Source of the DNA: an uncultured Flavihumibacter sp. | GTDB taxonomy: Bacteria > Bacteroidota > Bacteroidia > Chitinophagales > Chitinophagaceae | Assembly: GCA_902168105.1 (NCBI GenBank) | Contig: CABHOY010000024.1 | Location: 149,564 to 213,563, forward strand | DNA length: 64,000 bases | Direction of reading: 5' to 3' | In this document: positions 8,876-18,178 of the stretch, piece after piece | Layout of the letters: every line of letters begins with the position of its first letter | Position numbering within the stretch: position 1 is the stretch's first letter | Translations under genes and position numbers: made by a program | Notes under the pieces: model-generated | Databases searched by the model: none | What the model saw: only the letters and a program-made list of their open reading frames with translations | Told to the model about the DNA's origin: nothing

Positions 8876-10165
8876 ATGAACCGTCGGCAGCAAATAAAAT
8901 TAACAGAAGGTATTGACTGGCCTATTATGGGCCTCTACCTGGGGATCGTCTTTGTAGGGTTGTTATCGATCTTCGCAGCTGAGTACAGGGAGGGAGATAA
9001 CATCTGGAATGATATCATCCACCTGAATAAAAACTATTCCCGTCAGCTGATGTGGCTGGGTGTATCGGCTGTATTGGCCACTATCATCTGGCTTACAGAC
9101 AGTAAGTTCTTTACTGCTACGGCCAACCTGCTCTATGCCGGTGGTATACTGTTGCTGCTATTGGTATTGGGTATCGGTAAAGACGTAAAAGGATCGCATT
9201 CCTGGCTGGTGATCGGTGGTTTTCAGTTCCAGCCGGCGGAGCTGACTAAACTCTGTACTAACCTGGCAATAGCCAAGTATTTGTCCTCTATTGAAACTGA
9301 TTTTACGAAACTGCGTTCAAGATTGATCGCTGTGGCGCTGGCATTGACCCCTTGTGTCATTATCATCCTCCAGTCAGAAACTGGTCTGGCGCTGGTGTAC
9401 TTCTCCTTCTTCCTGGTAATGTACAGGGAAGGTTTACCGGGTGTACTGCTGGTGATCGCCTTCTCAGGTATCGTACTGGTATTGTCCGCCCTCCTTGTCG
9501 ATAAAAATATCCTCTTTATTATATTCTCGGTTATCACAGTATTGGTGATCTATTTCAGTCGCCGGGAAATAAAGCGTAACCGTTCCAGACTGGCCCTGAT
9601 ATTGGGTATCTGGGCATTCTGCTCCGTGTTTGTGATGTTCGTAGTGCCTTTTGCTTTCACCAAAGTGCTGAAAGATTACCAGGTACGCCGTATTGAGGTA
9701 ATGCTCGGTAAAGAGAATGATCCTAAAGCTACCTACAATACCCGCCAGAGTATGATCGCCATTGGTTCCGGTGGTGTCATTGGAAAAGGTTATCTGAAAG
9801 GTACCCAGACCCGTTACGACTTTGTACCGGAGCAGAGTACAGACTTCATCTTCTGTACCATCGGCGAAGACTTTGGTTTCCTGGGTTCCATAATATTCAT
9901 TGGTTTGTATGTGGCCCTGCTCTTACGGATCATTTTTGTGGCGGAGCGACAGCGATCGACATTCAGCCGGGTATATGCTTATGGAGTGGCCAGTATCGTT
10001 TTCTTCCACATGGCTATCAATATTTCCATGACCATTGGTCTGGCGCCGGTGATAGGGATTCCTCTCCCGCTAGTCAGCTATGGAGGTTCCTCTCTTATGA
10101 CATTTACCATGTTGATCTTTATCATGCTTCGATTGGATGCCGACAGGCAAATGGTATTACGATAG
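8876..10165 (+). CDS. rodA: Peptidoglycan glycosyltransferase RodA
   Basis: RodA is the SEDS-family polymerase that makes glycan strands from lipid II during elongation, together with PBP2. The 429-residue protein has about ten to twelve hydrophobic segments and the SEDS hallmarks GGFQFQPAELTKL, GSGGVIGKGYLKGTQ, FVPEQSTDFIFCTIGEDFGFLG and a C-terminal PLVSYGGSS motif. It directly follows mrdA, as in most rod-shaped bacteria, and is slightly longer than the E. coli protein because of an extended central loop around residues 225-300. It is distinguished from FtsW by this gene context. Confidence 0.95.
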   Translation: MNRRQQIKLTEGIDWPIMGLYLGIVFVGLLSIFAAEYREGDNIWNDIIHLNKNYSRQLMWLGVSAVLATIIWLTDSKFFTATANLLYAGGILLLLLVLGIGKDVKGSHSWLVIGGFQFQPAELTKLCTNLAIAKYLSSIETDFTKLRSRLIAVALALTPCVIIILQSETGLALVYFSFFLVMYREGLPGVLLVIAFSGIVLVLSALLVDKNILFIIFSVITVLVIYFSRREIKRNRSRLALILGIWAFCSVFVMFVVPFAFTKVLKDYQVRRIEVMLGKENDPKATYNTRQSMIAIGSGGVIGKGYLKGTQTRYDFVPEQSTDFIFCTIGEDFGFLGSIIFIGLYVALLLRIIFVAERQRSTFSRVYAYGVASIVFFHMAINISMTIGLAPVIGIPLPLVSYGGSSLMTFTMLIFIMLRLDADRQMVLR

Positions 10166-10182
10166 TTGCATATCTTTGCAAA

Positions 10183-10932
10183 ATGGCACGTATTATACCA
10201 TTATCAGAAGGGGCTTTTACAGTAGACGGGACAAAGAAATTCATTCCTTATAATCCCGAGACGGATTCAATGCAGCAGCGCTCCGGCGGCTCGCTGTTGG
10301 TGGAGATCCAACCATTTTTAGTGATCACAGACCAGGATTATATCCTGCTGGACACCGGTCTGGGATATCGCAATGCGGATGGGGTTTTACAGATACATCA
10401 ACACCTGATCGACAACGGTGTCAATCCGATGGACATCACCAAAGTGCTGATGAGCCATTTACATAAAGATCATTCCGGCGGTATTTCCATCGTGGACCCG
10501 ATAACGGGACAGCGTAGTTTGAGTTTTCCGCAGGCGACCTATTATGTGAACAGGCATGAAATGGATTATGCCATAGAGCGTGACGGGAAATCATATCATG
10601 CAGAAGATGTCCGCATTCTCCAGGAACGGGATAACGTCATCTTCACTGAAGGAAATGGCACGATCGAGGACTACATTTCCTATGAGGTGAGCGGCGGGCA
10701 CTGTCCTTATCACCAGACATTCCTGATAGACACCGGTGACGATAAATTCTTTTTTGGAGGGGATGAAGCCCCCCAGGTCTCCTATATGAAACGCCGTTTT
10801 GCTGCTAAGTACGATTATGATGGAAAGCGGAGTATGGAGTTGCGTGAGCAGTATAAATTACGTGGCGTTCAGGAAGGATGGACCTTTATGTATTATCATG
10901 ATACAAAGCTTCCCTTTGGGAAACTTAGCTGA
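10183..10932 (+). CDS. MBL-fold metallo-hydrolase
   Basis: The protein of 249 residues is a metallo-beta-lactamase-fold hydrolase. The metal motif HLHKDH (HxHxDH) lies near residue 92; a further His in SGGHCPYHQ and an Asp in FFGGDEAP supply the remaining ligands expected of a binuclear zinc centre. The layout resembles lactonase or glyoxalase II-like enzymes, but the substrate cannot be read from sequence. It starts only 17 bases after rodA and may be the last gene of the elongasome transcript. No signal peptide is present, so it is cytoplasmic. Confidence 0.85.
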   Translation: MARIIPLSEGAFTVDGTKKFIPYNPETDSMQQRSGGSLLVEIQPFLVITDQDYILLDTGLGYRNADGVLQIHQHLIDNGVNPMDITKVLMSHLHKDHSGGISIVDPITGQRSLSFPQATYYVNRHEMDYAIERDGKSYHAEDVRILQERDNVIFTEGNGTIEDYISYEVSGGHCPYHQTFLIDTGDDKFFFGGDEAPQVSYMKRRFAAKYDYDGKRSMELREQYKLRGVQEGWTFMYYHDTKLPFGKLS

Positions 10933-11069
10933 TACACCCGAATTGAATAACTATGATTTTTCTGATGAAGTCCGTGTATACTACTCCGGCGTCCTGATGA
11001 TGATCATAAAATAATCAGGATAGGGCTCGTGTTATTCAATTTTGTGTAATACTTATGTGATGAGAAGGA

Positions 11070-11543
11070 TTATTGCCTGAATCTTCTTGCACCTGGTCCG
11101 CCTACGTTCCTGCTTTGCCTGTCTTTCATGGTCCTGATCAGTTGATTCCGGAATTCTCTTTCAGATCGGAATACATTACCTGCTTTAGCAGGAGGCAGGA
11201 CTTTCTGGAATTCCTGGCTATAATGGGTTTTGATGTCCAGCATGCGGCGTTCATAGCCTAATTCATTGGCATCTGTAGGCTGGCGGTCCTGCTGCGGAGT
11301 TTTATTCCGTTTACGGCGTTCAGCAATAAGAATTTCGACTTCTTTTGTGTATTGGTTATATAAAGGCCAGAATTTCTGAGCCTCATCGGGGGTGAGATCC
11401 AGCTTTTGTGCCAGGTACGCAATTTCCGCTGCACGGATGCGGTCCTTTATTTCAGTATCGCCGCCCTTCTGAGCCTGACTGGCGGGAGGGTGGAAAAACA
11501 ATGAAAGGGCAATAAGTATAAATAATGCGTAAATTTTTTTCAT
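11070..11543 (-). CDS. Periplasmic Spy/CpxP-like protein of the sigma operon
   Basis: This 157-residue protein has a cleavable signal peptide (MKKIYALFILIALSLFF, cleavage likely after SQA near residue 24) and then an all-helical, charged domain. The phrase LTPDEAQKFWPLYNQY resembles the LTxxQ-type helices of Spy/CpxP periplasmic chaperones and of many uncharacterised Bacteroidota proteins found behind ECF sigma factors. It lies one base after the stop of the gene upstream and is therefore the third cistron of a sigma factor / membrane protein / periplasmic protein operon. A role in sensing or buffering envelope stress is an inference from this context. The C-terminal tail is rich in Arg and Gly. 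Confidence 0.7.
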   Translation of the reverse strand: MKKIYALFILIALSLFFHPPASQAQKGGDTEIKDRIRAAEIAYLAQKLDLTPDEAQKFWPLYNQYTKEVEILIAERRKRNKTPQQDRQPTDANELGYERRMLDIKTHYSQEFQKVLPPAKAGNVFRSEREFRNQLIRTMKDRQSRNVGGPGARRFRQ

Positions 11544-11544
11544 C

Positions 11545-12468
11545 TCAATTGTCTGTTAGGCTTTCATTTAACAAACCGGTGTTATCCAAATAATGTTGTA
11601 TAGCCTCTGCTGGCAATTCATCTACCTCGTCCGGAATCCCGTTACTTTCTTCTACTAAAGGTCCATAGCTGGCCAGTTCTTCTCTATCAAAGGCGTCCGT
11701 ATGGGCCTGCAGATATTCCATTATTTCCTGGTCGCTGACGTTAGCAAGGTTTTTTTCCATTGCACTGGCGGCGTGGTAGTTCTCTCTTGTAAACAGCAGA
11801 GTACTGACACTCACCAGAGTTATAAGGGAGGCGGCTACCGCCCATTTGAAATACCTGCGTGCATCCATCCTGCGGATAACAGGCTTAACGGCAGGTGCCG
11901 AAACAGCAGGCATGTCAGCCATAACAGTCGCGCTCAGCTGATCAAAATAATCCGTAGGCACTGAGAACGGCATCGTCCTGGGTATTTGTGCCAGGAATGG
12001 AGACAATGCAACCAGTTCTTCCCCGGCTTCTGTTGTTGGTAAAGCTGTGCTGTCCGTATCAGTTATGCGTGCCATGACAGCAGCGCTCAACTGGTCGAAA
12101 TAGCCGGCAGGAGCAGACATTGGGAATGCTTTGGGCATATTGGCCAGGATGGAAGGAGTTTCTTCCATAGCTGGTTTTGCCTGCTCAGCAGGGCCTGTTA
12201 TAGTTAGCAGGATCTGTTGTGATAATTGCCCGAAGTAATCCGGAGGAATGGATAAAGGAAGTGACTTAGGTACACTGGCCAGTAGCGGGGAGAGCATTTC
12301 GAGCTCTTCCTGCACATCGGCAGCACGTACCTTCTGTAGGATCTGATCCGGCAGTTGCTCAAAATAACCGGCTGGAATTGCTGCCAGGGCAGGTTTCAGC
12401 GTAGTCCATTGAGCTTCAGGGATGATCTCCCGCAGTTCGTTCGCAATATCGTTGTCTCTGGATATCAT
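11545..12468 (-). CDS. Putative anti-sigma factor with four YF-x-QL repeats
   Basis: This 307-residue protein has one membrane helix (about residues 208-226) with the N-terminal 200 residues on the side likely to be cytoplasmic. It lies directly downstream of an ECF sigma gene, the usual place of its anti-sigma factor. The N-domain holds four copies of a motif built as P-x-x-YF-x-QL-x-x-x-h, centred on YF at 35, 78, 123 and 174. The last three copies also share a preceding (S)P-h-L-A-x-h-P-(K/R) segment, giving a repeat of roughly 45-50 residues. The C-terminal part is acidic. I do not recognise a named family; related Bacteroidota proteins usually show a single YF motif. Expansion by internal duplication is visible in the sequence. 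The anti-sigma role is inferred from position. Confidence 0.65.
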   Translation of the reverse strand: MISRDNDIANELREIIPEAQWTTLKPALAAIPAGYFEQLPDQILQKVRAADVQEELEMLSPLLASVPKSLPLSIPPDYFGQLSQQILLTITGPAEQAKPAMEETPSILANMPKAFPMSAPAGYFDQLSAAVMARITDTDSTALPTTEAGEELVALSPFLAQIPRTMPFSVPTDYFDQLSATVMADMPAVSAPAVKPVIRRMDARRYFKWAVAASLITLVSVSTLLFTRENYHAASAMEKNLANVSDQEIMEYLQAHTDAFDREELASYGPLVEESNGIPDEVDELPAEAIQHYLDNTGLLNESLTDN

Positions 12469-12570
12469 ACAGTTTTTAGACGGTAGAAGATAGCAATAGT
12501 TTAAACAGCTTGTAGTTTCGTCTCTAAAAAAATGCGATTCACCTCATAAAAGTACGAAGATGTCGCATTT

Positions 12571-13122
12571 TCAGCTATTACGGATGAACTCCTCAATCTT
12601 TTTTACGGCGTGGTGATAAGAGGCTTTGAGTGCGCCTTCAGAGGTGTCGAGTACACGGCTCATTTCTTCGTAGGGCATTTCATCATAGTACCTCAGATTA
12701 AATACAATTCTTTGTTTTTCAGGTAGTCCCAGTATCGCTCTTTGCAATTTCCACTCAAGTTTATTGGGATCGAATTGAGCATCTGCTTTCAGGGTATTAC
12801 TAAGACCTGTTTCTACATCTGACAGAGATACCGAATTGTTTTTCTTTTGTTTTTCCAGGAACGTGAGACATTCATTAGTGGCTATCTTGTATAACCAGGT
12901 GTATAACTGGGCGTCTTCGCGGAATCCTTCCAGGTTTTTCCAGACTTTCACAAACACATTCTGCAATACATCATTAGCGTCGTCATGGTCCAGCACCAGC
13001 CTTCTGATATGCCAGTAAAGCCGTTCCTGGTATTTCTGGATGATATACGTAAAGCCCTTCTCCCTTGTGGCGGGATCCCTGTATATCGCCAATAGTGTCT
13101 TATCATCCTGTTGTATGCTCAT
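12571..13122 (-). CDS. RNA polymerase sigma factor, ECF subfamily
   Basis: This 183-residue sigma-70 family protein has only regions 2 and 4. Region 2 contains the DDANDVLQNVFVKVWKNL helix that binds core polymerase and the -10 element. Region 4 contains the LPEKQRIVFNLRYYDEMPYEEMSRVLDTSEGALKASYHHAVKKI helix-turn-helix for -35 recognition (two motifs at about residues 135-178). It heads an operon with a membrane-anchored putative anti-sigma factor and a periplasmic protein, the usual layout for envelope-stress signalling. The 103-base gap to the next gene shows no terminator. The target promoters are unknown. Confidence 0.93.
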   Translation of the reverse strand: MSIQQDDKTLLAIYRDPATREKGFTYIIQKYQERLYWHIRRLVLDHDDANDVLQNVFVKVWKNLEGFREDAQLYTWLYKIATNECLTFLEKQKKNNSVSLSDVETGLSNTLKADAQFDPNKLEWKLQRAILGLPEKQRIVFNLRYYDEMPYEEMSRVLDTSEGALKASYHHAVKKIEEFIRNS

Positions 13123-13137
13123 CCTAGGTTAAATGGT

Positions 13138-13182
13138 TTTACATAAAAAAAACCATCTCTATGATGGTTTTTTTTATGTAAA
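13138..13182. terminator. 20-bp bidirectional intrinsic terminator
   Basis: A perfect 20-bp stem (13138-13157 with 13163-13182) closes a 5-base loop; its core is ACCATC / GATGGT with eight A and eight T on the two sides. It lies 17 bases past the end of the transketolase gene and 15 bases before the sigma factor start, so it ends transcription from the galE/transketolase side. Confidence 0.9.
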
Positions 13183-13199
13183 GTTTAATCTGGTACAGA

Positions 13200-14165
13200 T
13201 TATTTCTTCTTCTTTCTTGCTATTGCTTTTTCAGCAGCAGCAACGATATGATCTGCATCCAGGCCATATTTTTTCAGCAGGTCCAGTGGTTTACCACTTT
13301 CACCGAAAGTATCATTAGTACCTACGTATTCGATCGGAATTGGGTTGTGGCGTGCAGCTACCTGTGCGATGCTGTCACCCAGACCTCCCAGTACGTTATG
13401 CTCTTCAGCAGTTACCGCACAACCGGTTTTGGTGATGGAGCGTATTACTGCTTCTTCGTCCAGTGGCTTAATAGTGTGGATATTGATGATCTCAACGCTA
13501 TAACCTCTTTCTTCCAGGATCTTACCTGCTTCAACAGATAACCATACCATGTGGCCACAGGCGAACAGGGTGATATCAGTTCCTTCGTGCAGTATCTGGG
13601 CTTTACCTACTTCGAATTTCTGATCTTCCGGAGTGAAGTTAGGCCATTTCGGACGGCCGAAACGCAGATATACTGGTCCCTGATAATCAGCTACAGCAAT
13701 AGTAGCAGCTTTAGTCTGGTTGAAATCGCATGGAACGATCACGGTCATGCCCGGGAGCATTTTCATCATACCGATATCTTCCAGGATCTGGTGGGTAGCG
13801 CCATCTTCACCAAGCGTTAAACCGGCGTGAGAAGCACAGATCTTCACGTTCTTGCCGGAATAGGCAACGGACTGGCGGATCTGGTCGTATACACGGCCTG
13901 TAGAAAAGTTAGCAAAGGTAGTTGTATAAGGAATTTTACCACCGATGGTCATACCGGCAGCTATACCTATCATATTTGCTTCTGCGATACCTACCTGTAC
14001 AAAGCGGTCAGGAAACTCCTTAATAAAGGCATTCAGTTTCATCGAACCCAACAGGTCAGCGGTCAGTGCTACTACATTCGGATTTTTACGCCCAGCTTCC
14101 AATATACCTTCTCCAAAGCCTGCGCGTGTCTCCTTCTCATTTAACGGTTTAATATCTTTTACCAT
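13200..14165 (-). CDS. Transketolase, C-terminal half (separate subunit)
   Basis: The 321-residue protein corresponds to the pyrimidine-binding and C-terminal domains of transketolase, the thiamine-diphosphate enzyme that moves two-carbon units in the pentose phosphate pathway. Visible marks are the ThDP-activating region around VGIAEANMIGIAAGM (Glu at about residue 60), SHAGLTLGEDGATHQ, and the substrate phrase LRFGRPKWP. In many Bacteroidota, transketolase is encoded as two adjacent genes of about 280 and 320 residues. Here the N-terminal ThDP-diphosphate domain gene is not next to it: upstream on the same strand lies galE, 45 bases away. The partner must lie elsewhere in the genome. The C-terminal KKK tail is natural. 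Confidence 0.88.
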   Translation of the reverse strand: MVKDIKPLNEKETRAGFGEGILEAGRKNPNVVALTADLLGSMKLNAFIKEFPDRFVQVGIAEANMIGIAAGMTIGGKIPYTTTFANFSTGRVYDQIRQSVAYSGKNVKICASHAGLTLGEDGATHQILEDIGMMKMLPGMTVIVPCDFNQTKAATIAVADYQGPVYLRFGRPKWPNFTPEDQKFEVGKAQILHEGTDITLFACGHMVWLSVEAGKILEERGYSVEIINIHTIKPLDEEAVIRSITKTGCAVTAEEHNVLGGLGDSIAQVAARHNPIPIEYVGTNDTFGESGKPLDLLKKYGLDADHIVAAAEKAIARKKKK

Positions 14166-14210
14166 AGCCTTATATTAAGAATTGTGTCGTAAATGTAAGA
14201 AATAAACTTT

Positions 14211-15239
14211 TTAATTGCTAAGAACCCTGTCTCTTAAGGCTACTTCCCACTGCCAGGCGGTACGCATCATATCTTCTATACCAATGTTCGGGTTCCAGCC
14301 AAGTAGTTGTTTGGCTTTGGTGTTATTGGCATAGATAGCGATTACATCGCCCGGGCGGCGGGGTCCCAGTTCATAGTTCAGTTTTACACCGGAGATCTTT
14401 TCAAAGGCCTTGATAGCTTCCAGAACGGTCACACCGTTACCGGTACCGAGGTTGAATATCTCGCAGTTGTCTGTATTCTTTTGGTCCAGCAGGTACTGCA
14501 GGGCCTTTGTGTGTGCATTGGCTATATCCATTACGTGGATATAATCGCGGACGCAGGAACCATCGCGGGTATCGTAGTCATGACCAAATACAGTCAGCTT
14601 AGGGATCTTGCCAATAGCTGTCTGGGTAATAACCGGTACCAGGTTGTCGGGACGGCCTAATGGCAGTTCTCCGATCAATGCAGACGGATGGGCGCCTACC
14701 GGGTTAAAGTAGCGCAGCAGGATAGACTGGGTGTCATTCACCTTGCTGTAGTCCTGGATCATCTGTTCGCCCATTTGTTTGGTACGGGCGTATGGGGATT
14801 GTGCTTCTTGCAGCGGAGTGGCCTCTACTACCGGCAGTTCTGTGGTGTTACCATATACGGAGCAGGAAGAAGAGAATACCAGGTTAGGGACATTAAACTC
14901 TTTTACGCACTTCAGTACATTTACCAAAGAAGAGAGGTTATTATGGAAGTAAAATAACGGATCAGCTACGGATTCAGGAACTGTTTTGAGCGCTGCAAAG
15001 TGGATCACGCCTACGATATCACGGTTTTCATGAAATACGGCATGTGTATCTTCCAGGTTGCAGAGGTCTACCTTGTAGTTACGGATTTTTTTGCCTGTGA
15101 TCTTTTCTACTCCGTCCAGCAGTTGTGTACTGCTACGGATGTTGCTGTCTACGGAAACTACGTCAAAGCCATTGTTAATCAGATCTACGATAGTGTGAGA
15201 GCCGATATAACCACAACCACCGGTAACTAGAACCTTCAT
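14211..15239 (-). CDS. galE: UDP-glucose 4-epimerase
   Basis: GalE interconverts UDP-glucose and UDP-galactose, feeding galactose use and surface polysaccharide synthesis. The 342-residue protein has the extended-SDR layout: NAD-binding GGCGYIG at residues 7-13, the catalytic Ser within FSSSCSVYG (about 123-130), Tyr150 and Lys154 in SPYARTK, and the substrate phrases RYFNPVGAHP and NLGTGNGVTVLE. It is the gene before the transketolase half on the minus strand (45-base gap) and follows rfbA, also a nucleotide-sugar gene, after a 151-base gap. Confidence 0.95.
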   Translation of the reverse strand: MKVLVTGGCGYIGSHTIVDLINNGFDVVSVDSNIRSSTQLLDGVEKITGKKIRNYKVDLCNLEDTHAVFHENRDIVGVIHFAALKTVPESVADPLFYFHNNLSSLVNVLKCVKEFNVPNLVFSSSCSVYGNTTELPVVEATPLQEAQSPYARTKQMGEQMIQDYSKVNDTQSILLRYFNPVGAHPSALIGELPLGRPDNLVPVITQTAIGKIPKLTVFGHDYDTRDGSCVRDYIHVMDIANAHTKALQYLLDQKNTDNCEIFNLGTGNGVTVLEAIKAFEKISGVKLNYELGPRRPGDVIAIYANNTKAKQLLGWNPNIGIEDMMRTAWQWEVALRDRVLSN

Positions 15240-15390
15240 ATGTCTTTTATTTTTTAAGAATGTTTTAGGATTAATTACAATCAGATGCTCAGCGAAATCA
15301 GGAATTATAGACTTGGAATCTAACCCCGTACCCGATTATCGAATTACGAATGTACGTTTCCTAATCCTTAATTCTGATTTTTTTAATTGT

Positions 15391-16260
15391 TCAGATTTTC
15401 TGTTCAATGATCTTTTCGAGGTACTGTCCATAGCCACTTTTCAGTAGCGGCTTGGTAAGCGCCTGTAATTGTTCCAGGGAAATAAAACCTTGCCTGTAGG
15501 CAATTTCCTCTATACAGGCGATCTTGATACCCTGGCGTTGTTCGATGACCTGTACGAACTGTGACGCCTGCATCAGGGAATCGAAGGTGCCGGTATCCAG
15601 CCATGCTGTACCGCGTGGCAGGATGGATACTTTCAGTTTGCCACGGCGCAGGTATTCTTTATTCACATCGGTGATCTCATATTCTCCACGCGGGCTTGGC
15701 TGCAGCTCTGCAGCTATTTTAATCACATCGTTGTCGTAAAAATATAATCCGGGGACCGCATAACTGCTCTTGGGCTTTTCAGGTTTTTCCTCTATGGACA
15801 CGACCTGCATTTTCTCATCAAACTCCACTACACCATAGCGTTCCGGGTCGGATACCTGATAGGCGTACACGATGCCTCCATCCGGATTGACATTGTTAGC
15901 CAGCTGGGTACCGAGGCCGGCACCGTAGAAGATATTATCTCCCAGTACAAGCGCTACATTATCATCACCAATAAAATCACGGCCTATAACAAACGCTTGA
16001 GCAAGACCGTTTGGAAGCGGTTGTTCAGCATAGTTTAGCTGCAGGCCTAATTGTTCACCGTTACCAAATAATCTTTTGAAGGCGGGAAGGTCATGTGGTG
16101 TTGAAATGATCAGGATCTCTTTTATACCGGCCAGCATTAGTGTGGAAAGGGGATAATAGATCATCGGTTTGTCATACACCGGCATGATTTGTTTGCTGAT
16201 GGCATAGGTAATCGGGTGTAAACGTGTTCCGGACCCGCCGGCCAGTATGATACCTTTCAT
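15391..16260 (-). CDS. rfbA: Glucose-1-phosphate thymidylyltransferase
   Basis: RfbA/RmlA makes dTDP-glucose from glucose-1-phosphate and dTTP, the first step to dTDP-rhamnose and other deoxysugars of surface polysaccharides. From the ATG at 16260 it has 289 residues, the usual size. The start [18 protein letters not shown] contains the nucleotide-binding GGSGTRL signature (8-14), followed by [16 protein letters not shown] and later the [20 protein letters not shown] motif. The frame is open 14 codons further upstream, but that extension is a run of hydrophobic residues absent from the family. rfbBCD do not follow, so the rest of the pathway is elsewhere. Confidence 0.95.
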   Translation of the reverse strand: MKGIILAGGSGTRLHPITYAISKQIMPVYDKPMIYYPLSTLMLAGIKEILIISTPHDLPAFKRLFGNGEQLGLQLNYAEQPLPNGLAQAFVIGRDFIGDDNVALVLGDNIFYGAGLGTQLANNVNPDGGIVYAYQVSDPERYGVVEFDEKMQVVSIEEKPEKPKSSYAVPGLYFYDNDVIKIAAELQPSPRGEYEITDVNKEYLRRGKLKVSILPRGTAWLDTGTFDSLMQASQFVQVIEQRQGIKIACIEEIAYRQGFISLEQLQALTKPLLKSGYGQYLEKIIEQKI

Positions 16261-16375
16261 AGCATTTATTATAAGAATGAATAATAGAAAAAGGTTCTTC
16301 AAAAAGCCCTACAAAAATAGGGGGCTCTGTGATAAAAAAAAGGAAAAACTGAAAAAGCAGTGGTATCAAAAGAGA

Positions 16376-16421
16376 AAGCCCTCCGGTCATTCCATCAGGG
16401 GATGGCGAGGCCGGAGGGCTT
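16376..16421. terminator. Terminator of the phosphate transporter operon
   Basis: An 11-bp stem AAGCCCTCCGG / CCGGAGGGCTT encloses a second small stem (CCATC / GATGG). It lies 26 bases past the end of the PiT gene on the minus strand and ends transcription before rfbA. Confidence 0.8.
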
Positions 16422-16446
16422 ATTATAATAGTAATTACACCTTTTA

Positions 16447-17451
16447 TCAGAAGAACAGATTGGCTACAAAGTAAACAAAAGCAGCCAGTAATGCACTGAT
16501 AGGGATTGTTAGTATCCAGGCCCAGAGGAGGCTCACGGTTACTCCCCAGCGTACGGCGGAGAGACGTTTCGTAGCTCCTACACCGATAATAGAACCGGTA
16601 ATAGTGTGGGTGGTACTTACAGGAATACCCAGTGTTTCTGTGAGATAAAGTGTTACCGCACCCGCAGTTTCCGCAGCCACACCTTCCAGTGGAGTTACCT
16701 TGGTGATACGGGTTCCCATGGTTTTAACAATTTTCCAGCCGCCGCTCATAGTACCGAGTGCTATGGCAACGAAACAGGATAATGGCACCCAGTTAGGTAC
16801 CTGGGTAACATCGTCTATAGTACCATGAGCAACCAGGGCTGCAGCGATGATACCCATTACTTTCTGTGCATCGTTACCACCGTGTGCAAGGCTTAGCGCG
16901 CCGGACGACACCAGCTGTAAACGCTTAAACCAGCTTTCCGCTCTGTATGGATTGGCTTTCCGGCAAACGTTCATTATAATGATCGTTATAATGAAGGCGA
17001 CCAACATACCAATAAAGGGCGCCAGGGCGATGAAATAGATAATGGGCATTACCTTGGAATAGTTGATCACATCGAAAGAACCATGGGCAGCTGCAACGGC
17101 AGCACCGATGAAACCACCTATAAGGGTATGTGAAGAGCTGGAGGGTATTCCATACCACCAGGTGGCAAGGTTCCAGGTAATAGCTGCTATCAGACCACAG
17201 AGGATCACTTTCAGGGTAATGAACTGTTCAAATACGGATTTGGCGATAGTATTACCTACCTTAAATTCCCCATAAACATATTTGGAAATAAAGAAAGCTG
17301 CAAAGTTGAACACAGCAGCCCACAGTACTGCCTGGAAAGGAGTCAGCACTTTTGTGGATACGATGGTTGCTATAGAGTTAGCCGCATCATGAAAGCCGTT
17401 AATATAGTCAAAGATAAACGCCAGTATGATGATCGTGACAAGTAAGGTCAT
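16447..17451 (-). CDS. Inorganic phosphate transporter, PiT family
   Basis: PiT proteins import metal-phosphate complexes with protons (or sodium) across the inner membrane at low to moderate affinity. This 334-residue protein carries the two inverted PiT signatures, FDYINGFHDAANSIAT near residue 13 and SLAHGGNDAQKVMG near residue 193, each at the start of a membrane half, and about ten hydrophobic segments. It is the second gene of an operon behind a DUF47 (PhoU-like) protein, 51 bases upstream, the typical pairing in which the DUF47 protein modulates the transporter. It marks phosphate handling as a local theme, next to the 11-bp-repeat promoters that start at 18.2 kb. Confidence 0.93.
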   Translation of the reverse strand: MTLLVTIIILAFIFDYINGFHDAANSIATIVSTKVLTPFQAVLWAAVFNFAAFFISKYVYGEFKVGNTIAKSVFEQFITLKVILCGLIAAITWNLATWWYGIPSSSSHTLIGGFIGAAVAAAHGSFDVINYSKVMPIIYFIALAPFIGMLVAFIITIIIMNVCRKANPYRAESWFKRLQLVSSGALSLAHGGNDAQKVMGIIAAALVAHGTIDDVTQVPNWVPLSCFVAIALGTMSGGWKIVKTMGTRITKVTPLEGVAAETAGAVTLYLTETLGIPVSTTHTITGSIIGVGATKRLSAVRWGVTVSLLWAWILTIPISALLAAFVYFVANLFF

Positions 17452-17502
17452 TAGAAAGGTATTTGCATTAAACAGGCATGCCGGAGATGTATAATCTGTT
17501 GA

Positions 17503-18156
17503 TTATGCATATTTTATGATGATGGACTCTATCACGTTGGCACAATCTTCACATTTGTCTGTAGCAATTTCGAGGGCCTGATACAGTTCACGCATTTTCA
17601 GCAATTCACCTGCATTGTTGGCTTCTTTCTCGAACAGATCTGCGATGGCCATGTCATAGATATCATCTGCATGGTTCTCCAGGCTATTGATCCTTACACA
17701 GGCATCCGTGATGTTGCGCATGTTAGACATGGTACGCAGTTCAGGGATCGCTTTATGCAGTTCCAGGGTACCCTGGTAGATCAGGTCAGCCAGTTTGCGA
17801 ACACTTTCATTGATTTCGGTTACTTTGTAAAGATCCAGTCTTTTTGCGGAACCGTGAATATAATCGGCCACATCATCCAGCGTAGCCGCCAGGTGGTGAA
17901 TGTCTTCACGGTCAAATGGAGTAATGAAGTTCTGACCCAGTTCCACAAAGATACGATGGGTAAAATCGTCGTTTTTGTGCTCGAGCCGCTCAATCAGATG
18001 GGTTTTGTCTTTACGCACTGCCATGTCTGTAGCGGAAACCAGTTCAACCAGCACTTTACCCATTTCTACCAGATTGGCAGCTACATCCTCGAATAACGAA
18101 TAAAAAACCCTGTCTTTTGGTACAAATAACTTTACAAAAGAATTGAAGCCTCCCAT
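17503..18156 (-). CDS. DUF47 family, PhoU-like regulator of PiT
   Basis: The protein of 217 residues belongs to DUF47 (TIGR00153), an all-helical PhoU-like family almost always encoded with PiT transporters and thought to control them. It begins MGGFNSFVKLFVPKDRVFY and contains the repeated helical pattern with conserved acidic residues (EHKNDDFTHRIFVELGQNFITPFDREDIHHLA, seen around residues 50-85) and a C-terminal IEKCED-like stretch (ATDKCEDCANVIESI). The start at 18156 is chosen over an upstream ATG at 18210 because a good promoter (18179-18210) would overlap the longer reading. Confidence 0.92.
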   Translation of the reverse strand: MGGFNSFVKLFVPKDRVFYSLFEDVAANLVEMGKVLVELVSATDMAVRKDKTHLIERLEHKNDDFTHRIFVELGQNFITPFDREDIHHLAATLDDVADYIHGSAKRLDLYKVTEINESVRKLADLIYQGTLELHKAIPELRTMSNMRNITDACVRINSLENHADDIYDMAIADLFEKEANNAGELLKMRELYQALEIATDKCEDCANVIESIIIKYA

Positions 18157-18178
18157 ACTCTTTGTTTGAAATTTGGCG

